Assembly (NCBI GenBank): GCA_003116995.1 | Contig: BDSL01000011.1 | Span: forward strand, 744,001 to 808,000 | DNA length: 64,000 bases | Reading direction: 5' to 3' | From: Yamagishiella unicocca | Taxonomy: Eukaryota > Chlorophyta > Chlorophyceae > Chlamydomonadales > Volvocaceae | Part shown: positions 55,432 through 64,000 of the stretch, piece by piece | Position numbering within the stretch: position 1 is the first letter of the stretch | How the letters are laid out: every line of letters starts with the position of its first letter | Notes under the pieces: model-generated | Database searches by the model: none | What the model saw: the letters and a program-made list of their open reading frames with translations, nothing else | Told to the model about the DNA's origin: nothing | Translations under genes and position numbers: made by a program

Positions 55432-56156
55432 GCGGATGACCAACGCAGGGGAACGGGGGGGAGGCTGGGAGGCCGTGACGCCTTAGCCTGGGCGGGAAGG
55501 TGGCGATGTCACGTGCAACTCTGCCCCCCAGTCTGTACCCTGGTGCCATCGGGGCAGTCATGACGTCATATGCACAGGACAGGAGGCTGGGAGGCAGTGG
55601 CGGCGGGGCCTGGGCTGAGGGCTGGGGGGTGTTCGGGGCGCGTTGGCCGGCGGCCCTGGTTCAGGTGCCTCGTGTTCAGTGTTGCCGGGGGTGCCAGGAT
55701 ACGGTTTGACCAGCGGGTGCCGGGCTGAGCTGTGAGGTTGTCACGAGGGGAGGCGGGGAGGCGGCGTTGCGCCGTGGAGGGGGGAGCGGAGCGGGGAGCG
55801 GAGCGGGGAGGCGGTGTCACGTCGCGGCTGGTGGACCCGGGGGCGAGGCAGGGTGTGGTTGTGGTGCAGGGGTATGGTTGTGGTGAGGAGTTGCGTACAT
55901 GCCTCCGACTGGTGGGAGCGTCGGAGGCATGAGCGCTTCAGGGCAGCGCGTATGCAATACGTAGGCAGTTGGTTAGGCAGTTAGTTAGGCTTAGGATGTC
56001 CACATCTCGGTCGTAAGTCAGCAGCCACGGCCGCTGATGTGCCTTAACAGGTACCATATCAGATAATAGCAGGCGCCAGTCGGGCCAACGAGCAGTAGAT
56101 GGAGTGCGCGAGGGGCCGTAAGGCCGATGGAAACACCGGGGTGCTCGCCGTTGTCC

Positions 56157-56161
56157 TTACA
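56157..56161 (-). terminator. TGTAA, candidate polyadenylation signal of the small Cys-rich gene
   Basis: TTACA on the plus strand, about 690 nt past the minus-strand stop; long but within the algal range. Confidence 0.4.
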
Positions 56162-56371
56162 TTTTGGGTTTGGGCTACCGACCTCCTCCGGGCGCAGCGG
56201 AGTTGCAGGGTGGAGCATTACTAATTTACTATGGAGTGGACCAGGGAGGGTGGCGGAGGCGAGCCGCATTAACCCGCCAGCGGCCGATAATGTTACTCGC
56301 CAACCTACAAAATCATGGACACCGAGCCAGTGTTTCGACATCACACTATCGGTATCGGCACTAGTAGTATT

Positions 56372-56412
56372 GTACGGTAAACACTGTACGGTAAACACTG
56401 TACGGTAAACGC
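56372..56412. repeat. 14-bp repeat (GTACGGTAAACACT), 3 copies
   Basis: Three consecutive near-perfect 14-mers in the convergent intergenic region. Confidence 0.9.
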
Positions 56413-56849
56413 GGCAAACGAAATTTGTGTACAGAATGTGCAATTCTTGCAGCACCAGGCCTCCGATCCCGTCGCCTTATGGCACGTACGTCACTGTACT
56501 ATTGGTACTACGCAACTGCTGCTCTCGCTTCACAAGGCCATCAGCCTACCGCCCTATCTTTGCCTACACACACGTATGCACATTATTGCAGTAAGTCCTG
56601 CTGCGTCCAAGTGAGGGATTAGGCAGCGCGCACGGCCACTCATGGTCGCTCTGGCAAATGCACGTATGCGTGCAGCACCCTACCGCTCATTCCTTTCGCA
56701 GCCCAAGCCGCACCACAGGATCACAGCCACGTTATGTATAGGATTATTGCTGAGTCACAGCCAGGACTCAAATGATCAAGATGAAACCCCAGCCAGCTCA
56801 TCTGCCCCGTGCCGCCCCAGCTCTTGGGCCTGGTCAATTAAGCGCAGGC

Positions 56850-57353
56850 TCAGTTGCCCGTGGTGTCTGCTGACCTTGTAGGTACCTTGGTCCCAGCCCA
56901 GTCACCGCGCTCGTTGTTGGGCTTTGACTTGGGGTTCTTCCCGCAGGCGCCGCACTTGACGAGCGAAGCCATCTTGCCTGTGAATTCCCCGTGAAGGCAG
57001 GCTGCGCAGTACCTGAACGTAAACAGGGCAAGAAGGTTACAACACAATGGTTATCAGCGATCGGTAACAAAAGGGCGAGCTACACTATGATAGCATGTCA
57101 GCGGCATGTCCGGAAGGCGACACGGCCGCTTTCTTCCGGCACGCCGCGTTGTCATGGATATCTATTACATAATGCAAAGGGTTTTTAGCCGGGCGCATTG
57201 GCCTCTTATCAGGAAGGCTATGTGTCATCCCCCCCCCGGTGTTCCACTGGCCTTCCGCGCAGAGCCGACCGCCTCCGGGACTTACCGCTTGCCGCAATGT
57301 AAGCATTTAAGATTTGTCGACGGTCCACTGGAGGTGCAGTACCAGTTGCACAT
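56850..57353 (-). CDS. Small cysteine-rich, probably zinc-binding protein (76 aa)
   Basis: Two exons, minus: 57353-57286 and 57012-56850 (231 nt, in phase; clean GTAAGT donor and TTCAG acceptor). The protein starts MCNWYC and has regularly spaced cysteines: CLHCGKRYCAACLHG and later VKCGACGKN, so eight Cys plus His can form two zinc sites. The tail is hydrophilic and ends SADTTGN. No signal peptide. I do not recognise the family; the spacing resembles treble-clef or RING-like knuckles. The first exon is only 68 nt. Confidence 0.75.
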
Positions 57354-58250
57354 TTGTCTCGGTGATGATAAGCGACGGCAGAATTATGGGCGTCCGAGGG
57401 AAGTTGGAAGGAAGACCGCTCGCTGTATCAGTGCGTTGAAACCTAAATTCCAAGGTATCAAGTCAATTTATATTTGTCTAATATATTGCCGTTTATGCAA
57501 GGTAAGACGTGCTCCAACAAGCATGCTGCCTCTATAACTGGCGTACGGAAAACCGGTTCGTATGCCCGAACTGTTACCATGCAACCGTGCACCACGTAGT
57601 GTGCTGGAATTGCGGACCTGCTGTAACAGCTCTCATGTATCTCAAATACAGGAGCAAACGCAGCTTAAGCCTCCGTTTTCCGCAACCGAGTGTGTCAGAA
57701 AAGAGAATCCTGACGGCACAGGCATCACTGTATAAACACAATGGAAAATACAGTAGCCTCTGCATCTGGGAGGGTAACAGCGAGACGTTCGACGGTCCCA
57801 TGGGTCATGAAAGCACGAAAAAGTCTCGCTAGTCCGTTCAGCACGCGCCCCAGTGCTACGCTATCTACCCACCTGATGGCATACAAACTCTGACAGTGAC
57901 AGCGTCTATGCGCAGACTTGCATGAAACATGGTACGGTAACAGTCGGCCCTCAACTGCGGACATCAATTGAAAGTTATGGGATCAGCCGAAGCGGCGTTC
58001 CCTCTCGGCTTGTCCACACCTCTGCCTGCGTCTCAGTCGCGTTTGACGCGCTCTTCTTGCATCACAAGCGCCACCAGACCGTGCGCGCGCGTTGTTGCTG
58101 TCAAGCGCAGCGGGTCGTTGCGCTATCCTTCGCCGAACGGAGGCAGCACGGCGAGCGCGCGGGCCGCCTGCTGACTGCTGCAGGGCACGGTGTCGCGCTG
58201 CGCGCTCCGGCCCTCACGTGCATCCCTGGCCCACGGCATCAATCGGTAGC
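57354..58250. other. Divergent intergenic region (Cys-rich gene / Gly-Ala membrane gene)
   Basis: About 900 bp; 57420-57800 is AT-rich. No exon-like segment was found on either strand. Confidence 0.6.
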
Positions 58251-59311
58251 ATGGAATCCCGCGAGACGTTTGCCGGTGTTTGGGAGGGCCTCTGGGAAGA
58301 CCTGCGGTCGGTCGTTATCACGGCGGCGGGCGGCGCTCGACCCGAGCATGGCGACCACTACCAGCCGCTCGCGCACGAAGCATGCCAGCTTCACCGCCCC
58401 CATCTCAGCTGCAGCAGCAACAGTGCCCCAGAAGGCCCCGCCGGTATCCTGTGGGAGGCCGGTGGTCACGCGGCCTTCCAAATGCCGGGTACCGATCCTG
58501 ATGCGGGCACCGGCGAGTCAAGGTGTGTTAGATGCTTGCTGCAGCAACGAGCTAACCGCTGCTGACCCGCCACCTAGCGCTTTGGGTATACGCTGGACCA
58601 CCACCAACGTCAATAACACCACTGTAACCATTACAACAACACAAACACCAGCACAGTTACTACTAACATTAACAGTACTACTACCGGTATCACCAACACC
58701 GCATCATGTGGCGCTGCCACGCACTGCTGCGGTGTTTCCGTTGACGGCCTCGTTTTTGTCCCTCCACGTTTGTGCACAGGGAGGACTTCTTGGTCGACAG
58801 CGCCTCCGCGCCAGCAGCAGGCTCTCCGGCGGCGTCCACGGCGGCGGGCGGCTCCTATACGTCCACGGCAGTGGCCATAGGTTCGGCCTGTTTAGGCAGC
58901 GCATTGGGCGCCGTGGCGGCCGTCACCGTTTCGCCCTTCGTGGCGGTGGGCCTGGGTGCTGGGCTGCTGCTGGCGGGCTTCGTCGCCACGGCCGTCATGC
59001 CGGCGGAGGGCGAGGGAGCGGCATCCTCCAGGGAGGGCGCTGATGACGAGGACGGCGAGTACCTCCTGGTGGCGGCGGAGCGGACGGCGGCAGCGGAGGC
59101 CGATAAGGATGCTGCGGTCGCGACCGCAGCGACCGCAGCAGCAGCAGCAGCAGCAGCAAAGGGTGATCATATGGTGCCCAATGAGGGCCGGACACGAGCG
59201 GTGCCGACGGCGGTGACAGCAGCGCCCGGTCGACCCAGACGGGCGCGTGCAGCGGATGACTGGCGAGCAGATATCTCGTCCCAGTTCTGGCTCGAGTCCT
59301 GGATGCTGTAG
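58251..59311 (+). CDS. Small Gly/Ala-rich membrane protein (267 aa)
   Basis: Two exons: 58251-58522 and 58780-59311 (804 nt, in phase across AG|GTGTGT and TGCACAG). The N-terminus is soluble (MESRETFAGVWEGLWEDL). Residues about 125-163 form a continuous glycine/alanine-rich hydrophobic stretch (GAVAAVTVSPFVAVGLGAGL), long enough for a membrane hairpin. The C-terminal part is acidic, then Ala-rich, and ends DISSQFWLESWML. A competing frame (MATTTSRSRTK, from 58350) is open through exon 1 and looks like a transit peptide, but its phase does not join exon 2. No family recognised; function unknown. Confidence 0.68.
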
Positions 59312-60316
59312 CTTCACCAACCTTGCAAAATGACAGCGGTGCTGAGGAGTTTGAGCGTCGTACCGATGAAACCCTCCGGCAACGGCGGCATGTCGCACGT
59401 TGTACTACCACCTATTTATCTGTGCCGCAGTTCTGTTGCCGACGCCTTGTCAGGCTCATTATCTGTTGGCTGGGCGCTGACATGCTGGCAGTATCCCTAG
59501 TGGTATCGACGCTGTAGTATCTTCTGTTGGTTAACGGGGATTTCGCGGTGTCCTCAAAGGTTGTAGCCTTGAAATGGCCGTGCCCATCAAGGTAACGCAT
59601 ATTGCCCGAGCTGCCGAGTGTCTTGAGTGTCCAGCCGGTAGTGCGCTACGGTGCGCTGGGCTTGTATGACGATGGTCCAGCCCGGGTGCTGTTGTACGAT
59701 GCATGTCCGAGTGGCGTTCCCTAAGTAGTAGTAATCGGTACAGAAGGCTCCAGACCTGGAAAGGCGAAATGCCATCAGGAAAGGTGTGCGTGCCCCCCGT
59801 ACGTAGTTGTTGATAGTCGCTCTCGCGAGTGTGACAAGGGTGCCACTGACGTGTTTCTATCCCCTCGAGGTTCAGGGTGTTGGGTGGTACGCCCCGGTAT
59901 CCCTTACGCGTTGGTTATGAGACTTGTTGCGCGTTGGTGAACGCTAGGCTCACAACGTATAGCTATTATTGTGTAGCTTCCGGCCTATCTTAGCCGGGTC
60001 CCATCCTGCCTCCGGTAAGACAGGTATCGATATAGCGTCCGACCGCCCCAGCGCGCTGATCCAGCTGTCAAGCCATCCAGCCATCTATTCCCTTCCATCT
60101 ATTTTACGGCGTCCCCATCCCGACCGGGGTCCTTGGCAAGCTGACAGGGCACCTGCAACTGCTGTAACAACTCAACCTTCCGCCACTCAACCTTCCGGCC
60201 CTCAACCTTCCGGCAGCAACAAGCACTGAAGAAACGCGCGGCGAGACCCGCGACCACGACCCTGACCACCCAGCCATGACGGGACCAGCGCTAGTGACCA
60301 ATTAACCGGTCGGAAA
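59312..60316. other. Convergent 3' flanks (Gly-Ala membrane gene / SnoaL-like gene)
   Basis: About 1 kb without a supported gene. It includes short CAACCTTCCG repeats (60173-60215) and a plus-strand TGTAA at 60163. Confidence 0.6.
60163..60167 (+). terminator. TGTAA, candidate polyadenylation signal of the Gly-Ala membrane gene
   Basis: It is the first plus-strand TGTAA I find after the stop at 59311, some 850 nt away. Confidence 0.35.
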
Positions 60317-63300
60317 TCAATGTGTTCGACAGCCCGGCGAGCGTACGATCGCCGGATCCGCCCCTTGGTTCGCACATTTCGTAAAGTTTTGGGTGAAAAA
60401 GGCAGCAGCAATACCTGGTGCATCCGCTGCGTCAATACACGAGCGTCGGACCCTGGGGGCCGTCTGAAGTTCTTCTCCCGCCGCCGTTCCTGCCGGCGCC
60501 GACAACCGCTTCCTGCTGCCGCTCCTCCTCGCCGCTCTTGCGCGCCGCTCCTGCCTCACATATTGTTCCGCGAGTGGCGGGTCAGCCAGCTGCTCGGCAG
60601 GACGAGCGACGCCGTACGGTCGTACAGGTAGGCAGCCGCCTGGACATGCACGCAGCCAGCACGAATGACGGGTGGCGAGTCATTCGAAGGACAAGGGCCG
60701 AGCGTGGCCAACAATCAAACTCATTCGACAGCGAGGGGGCTAGTTACCGGGTGTAGAGCGGCTGGCTCGTCGCGTGGGAGCACCTGTCGTACCGACCCGT
60801 ACCTGCAGCAGCCAGTTTCTGCTGTTGACAAGCCGAAGCTGCAGGGAGGGGCTCCAGGGGCGGCCCTCGGGCGCGGGCAGCGGCGCCCCCAGCGCCCACA
60901 TGAGGCCGAAGACGCCCCCCAGGCCGTTCGTGTTGCCCGCCATCTGATGGCAGGGTGGTGCGGTAGGTAGGGGAGGTTTCGAGGAAGACCCGTGGATGCG
61001 AGAAGAACCGTTTAGAGGAGGGGAGAAAACCCGTAGGGGAAGGGGCCGTGCATGTCGGTTGTGGTGGGCGGTAGGTGCCTGCCTTTAGCTCCCTCAGGTA
61101 CCCAACGGTAGGTGCCTGTCTTTACCTCCCTCAGGTACCCAACTGACCAACAAACTACGCAACCAACGCCGCCGCACCAGAACACAGTTGAAGGCCTCAC
61201 AGGTAAATTCCGTGTACTTCACAACAATCAGGTGTCCACCCACTACTTCCTCAAGCCTCCCTCGTCGTGCTATACTATTTCAATATTCACCTAATGAACG
61301 CACCGCACCGCCACGTGTTGTCGTACGCCATAACTAGCGCACCCCGCGGCAGCCTCGCCTCGCCCCGCCCCAGCCACCCACCCTGTCCATTACGTAACCC
61401 ATGGTGTATCCCTCCACCTGGCCGGCGGCGTTGAACGTGATGCTGGCAGTTTGCGGCGGCTCCTCAATCTGCCGGCCTACACGCAACGACCACATACCCG
61501 CGCAGGTAGGAGGGGCGTAACTGGTTCAGGATGGGTGGTTTGAGAGGAAAACCCGTGGACGAAGGAAAACCGTCAGAACCCGTTCAGGATGGGTGTGTGT
61601 GAGAGGGGCACGTCAAACATCGGAAACAGGGAAGGTTCGCGGTGGTGAAGCAAAGGGGGAGGGACTCCCCAGCAGCAAACAGCAAGGGGGAAGGGACTTC
61701 CCAGCAGCAAACAGCAAGGGGGAAGGGACTCCCCAGCAGCAAACAGCAAAGGGGGGAAGGGACTCCCCAGCAGCAAACAGCAAGGGGGAAGGGACTTCCC
61801 AGCATCAAACAGCAAGGGGGAAGGGACTTCCCAGCAGCAAACAGCAAGGGGGAAGGGACTCCCCAGCAGCAAACAGCAAGGGGGAAGGGACTTCCCAGCA
61901 GCAAACAGCAAGGGGGAAGGGACTCCCCAGCAGCAAACAGCAAAGGGGGGAAGGGACTCCCCAGCAGCAAACAGCAAGGGGGAAGGGACTCCCCAGCAGC
62001 AAACAGCAAGGGGGAAGGGACTCCCCAGCAGCAAACAGCAAAGGGGGGAAGGGACTCCCCAGCAGCAAACAGCAAGGGGGGAGGCACTCCCCAGCAGCAA
62101 ACAGCAACGGACTCAGGAGCAAAGCCACTGAGGATACACCCCTGTTGCGCACCGGTGGGGCGAAGGCCGAAGGGCAGCTTGCCCTTGAAGGTGCCCAGGT
62201 GAGTGCAGCGGGGCCTGGGGGGTCGTGTATGCGGGTTTTGGCGGCGAGGGGAACACCGATGCGGGTTTGGAGGCGGTTTCAGAGGGGGGGGTGAGGAGGG
62301 GGAGGGAGGCAGCGGCGCATGGGATGGAGACGAGGCCCATTGATGTCCACAGCCCGCGGAGCTACGGGCTCGATGCTCGCACTTTGGCGGGGAGGCCCTT
62401 TCAGTCTTTGGTAAGATACGCGGGCACAGGTTCTAAGATAGAAACAAGAACGGTATGCGGTTGTCACGAGTTCATGAGAACCCTTCTGAGCGCTCCTGAT
62501 CCCTGGCTAGCCCCCTGCACTCAGGCCGCGGGCGCCGCTAAACCCTATCTCCGCAGCGCAGGCCCATTCCCGGGCTCCAATGGCTTACTGGAGAGACACC
62601 CAGACGCGATTGGGCCTGTTGCAGTTTGGGAGGGAGGTGCGGGTTGTGTCAGTTGCGGTGCGCTGTGCGGTGCGATGCCTTGCGCGGGCGGGGACAAACC
62701 GGGCGGCAAGCGTCGGGAAGAGGAATACCGGTGCATGTCGTTTCCGGAAGACGAGGCGACGCAGTGCGCGGCGCAGTGCGAGGCCAGTGCACCCTGTTCC
62801 CAAGCCTCTGCCCCGCCCAACCCAATATCACTAAATCAGCAGAAGCAGCGCTCAAGCCAAGCCGCTGTCGGTGCGTGTCACAGTTACTCTACCTTCCCCA
62901 CGCAGGGAATCACGTCCCCCGGCTCCCTCTCACTTGAAGGGGTCCACCCTCAGGTGGTGGTACCTGTCGGCGAAGGGGAGGAGGCCGCGAGCAGCAGCTC
63001 ACTGCGTGGTGCGAGGTGGCACCAGGTTGGGGCATGGGAGCTGCGCGGCGTCTGCCTTAAAGCGGTCCGTCCGGTGTGCAGGCCCAGACAGAAAGGACAG
63101 ACAGGCAGGACAGGCAGGGAAGCCTCCGGGCCCCAACACCTAGGCCTGCGCGTAACGATAGCATAACCCACTGTAACCGTTACAACAAGATAGCGTGTTA
63201 GAGTGGATTGTAGCTCGCTTACCGTGCCCGGATAGTGGCGCCGGGTACGGTGCTCCAGGTCCGGCCATATACACATACACACATACACACATACACACCT

Positions 63301-63925
63301 TGGCTCCAGGTCTGGGAAGGCCTCCTCCAGTGCCAGGGTGTCCATAGTGGAGCGAAAAGCCTCGCGGTCCAGCGGGCCGATGAAGGGCGCTGCGAAGGGG
63401 GGTACCGGTACGTGGGCCTTCTGTGCGTGGGTATGGATATGGGGTTGTGTTGACAGCGTGGGGGCCACAAACAGGTGAGGAAGTAGGTGGGGCGACTGTG
63501 CAACAGGGTAGTCAAGGCGGCTGAGATGCTTGGCGGTGGAGAGGTTGGATGCAGTCAGCGCGAACGGGAGGATCCAGGCCAGTGAGGGTGCAATGACAAC
63601 ATATACTTGGGTTGGGTCAGATATGTTCATTATTGGGTGGGTAAGAGGTGTTCCCTTTTAATACACAGGTTTCCGGGGGTGGTGCTCTACACCTCCTCCG
63701 TACTGAGGGAGATGTGCCCGATGGTTCTACCTTTTTGGTCTGGAACCCACTGTAACCGTTACAACAACCTCGGAAGGTGCTTCTCAAAATTGGAGATCAA
63801 CTGGATGCATCACCCAGCACGTCCCGCCCGTCGTTCCCCTCATCCCCACCGCACAGCTGTTCCATTCACCCCCGCCGCACCGCTGAACTGGAAGTCGTCC
63901 GACAGGTCGGGCCACCGGTAGACAC
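60317..63925 (-). CDS. SnoaL/NTF2-like domain protein, 5' end outside the window
   Basis: Eight visible exons, minus: 63925-63881, 63389-63299, 62963-62934, 62615-62589, 62214-62153, 61476-61382, 60943-60803, 60589-60317. Phases fit throughout. They join as DLSDDFQFSAPFIGPLDREA, AFPDLEPRYHHLRVDPFK, PNRVWVSLQ, THLGTFKGKLPFGLRPTGRQ, ITFNAAGQVEGYTMGYVMDR, GNTNGLGGVFGLMWALGAPL. This is the order of a conserved algal/plant family with an NTF2-like cone fold (pocket-forming, as in SnoaL cyclases and isomerases) plus a trailing G-N-T-x-G-L-G-G segment. The ligand is unknown; plastid targeting is possible but the N-terminus is missing. Several exons are microexons (27, 30 and 45 nt). The last exon is a basic, low-complexity tail and is the least certain. 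Confidence 0.82.
60968..61032 (-). mobile_element. Intronic element, A-type copy
   Basis: GGTTTCGAGGAAGACCCGTG and AGAAGAACCGTTTAGAGGAG, sense in the SnoaL-like gene, about 25 nt before the acceptor at 60944. Confidence 0.75.
61540..61588 (-). mobile_element. Intronic element, A-type copy
   Basis: GAGAGGAAAACCCGTGGACG and AAGGAAAACCGTCAG, sense in the SnoaL-like gene, about 65 nt before the acceptor at 61477. Confidence 0.7.
61655..62107. repeat. About 31-bp intronic minisatellite, about 14 copies
   Basis: Units AAGGGGGAAGGGACTCCCCA plus GCAGCAAACAGC (with CTCC/CTTCC variants) fill the intron 61477-62152 of the SnoaL-like gene. They give 175-235-codon false ORFs on both strands. Confidence 0.96.
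63169..63190. repeat. Dispersed CCCACTGTAACCGTTACAAC motif, copy 1
   Basis: The same 20-mer recurs at 63748-63767. It holds the near-palindrome TGTAACCGTTACA, with a TAACNGTT Myb-type core and TGTAA on both strands. Confidence 0.85.
63748..63769. repeat. Dispersed CCCACTGTAACCGTTACAAC motif, copy 2
   Basis: Second copy, in the preceding intron of the SnoaL-like gene. It is fused to a TCTGGAACCCA lead like that of the 28-bp SEC8 intron repeat. Confidence 0.85.
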
Positions 63926-64000
63926 CTGGCGGGGAGGGGGAGGGGGCGTAAGGACCGGGGGGTGAGAGGGAGGGGGGGTACATAAAAAACCCGGTAACTC
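63926..64000. other. Intron sequence at the window edge
   Basis: G-rich sequence upstream of the first visible exon of the SnoaL-like gene. It ends with GGTTTTTTATG-like sequence (minus strand), possibly the start of another intronic element. Confidence 0.4.

Larger units (their letters stand above)
55432..56849. other. Convergent 3' flanks (p27 gene / small Cys-rich gene)
   Basis: 1.4 kb with no supported gene. G-rich patches (55560-55880) are followed by AT-richer sequence. The 3' UTRs of both genes probably lie here. I found no plus-strand TGTAA close to the p27 gene. Confidence 0.6.

Noticed and set aside
57922..59043. 373-codon plus-strand ORF
   Set aside because: The frame carries a stop-free Arg/Pro-rich string typical of GC-rich DNA. 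The MESRETF frame joins exon 58780 in phase and gives a coherent protein.
61593..62294. Long ORFs on both strands over the 31-bp repeat
   Set aside because: They are artefacts of the minisatellite in an intron; no conserved sequence.

Overview
The window looks like nuclear DNA of a Chlamydomonas/Volvox-type green alga (Chlor­ophyceae, volvocine-like). The evidence is: very GC-rich genes cut into many short exons, GTGAGT/GTGGGT donors and (T/G)CAG acceptors, the chlorophycean TGTAA polyadenylation motif in several 3' flanks, alanine/glycine/glutamine-rich insertions in conserved proteins, a minisatellite in almost every long intron, and a close homologue of Volvox GlsA. There are no operons or ribosome binding sites. 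Gene models were built by hand from splice signals and codon phase. Every complete model except one (the J-domain/CS gene) gives a coding length divisible by three, and conserved blocks run across the junctions.

There are eleven protein genes, strictly alternating in strand, and one tRNA. (1) 179-5105, minus: SR-like nuclear protein with an hnRNP-Q-type acidic domain, SP-x-RR repeats and an SRI-like C-terminus. (2) 5881-14029, plus: GlsA/ZRF1/zuotin, a J-domain ribosome-associated co-chaperone with two SANT domains. (3) 14955-27573, minus: exocyst subunit SEC8 in 21 exons. (4) 28885-33921, plus: J-domain, zinc-finger and two CS-domain protein. (5) 34462-39992, minus: secretory-pathway multi-pass protein with an LRR-like ectodomain. 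(6) 40368-43766, plus: Gfo/Idh/MocA oxidoreductase. tRNA-Ser(GCU) at 45831-45912, plus. (7) 46622-51246, minus: secreted or membrane glycoprotein of unknown family. (8) 51880-55431, plus: protein with two autoantigen-p27 (ZNRD2/SSSCA1) zinc ribbons. (9) 56850-57353, minus: 76-residue cysteine-rich protein. (10) 58251-59311, plus: small Gly/Ala-rich membrane protein. (11) 60317-63925, minus and 5'-incomplete: SnoaL/NTF2-like protein.

Functionally this is an unlinked housekeeping neighbourhood (RNA processing, co-translational folding, vesicle tethering, chaperone adaptors, redox enzyme, cell surface). Divergent pairs share short upstream regions (376 to about 1300 bp) and convergent pairs share 3' flanks that carry TGTAA on both strands in places.

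The most interesting signals are in gene structure. A family of short dispersed elements occurs only inside introns. Most sense copies lie just upstream of the 3' splice site and most antisense copies just downstream of the 5' splice site, as expected of introner-like elements. Three exon-intron boundaries lie inside tandem duplications that copy the splice site itself, and four introns use GC-AG borders.
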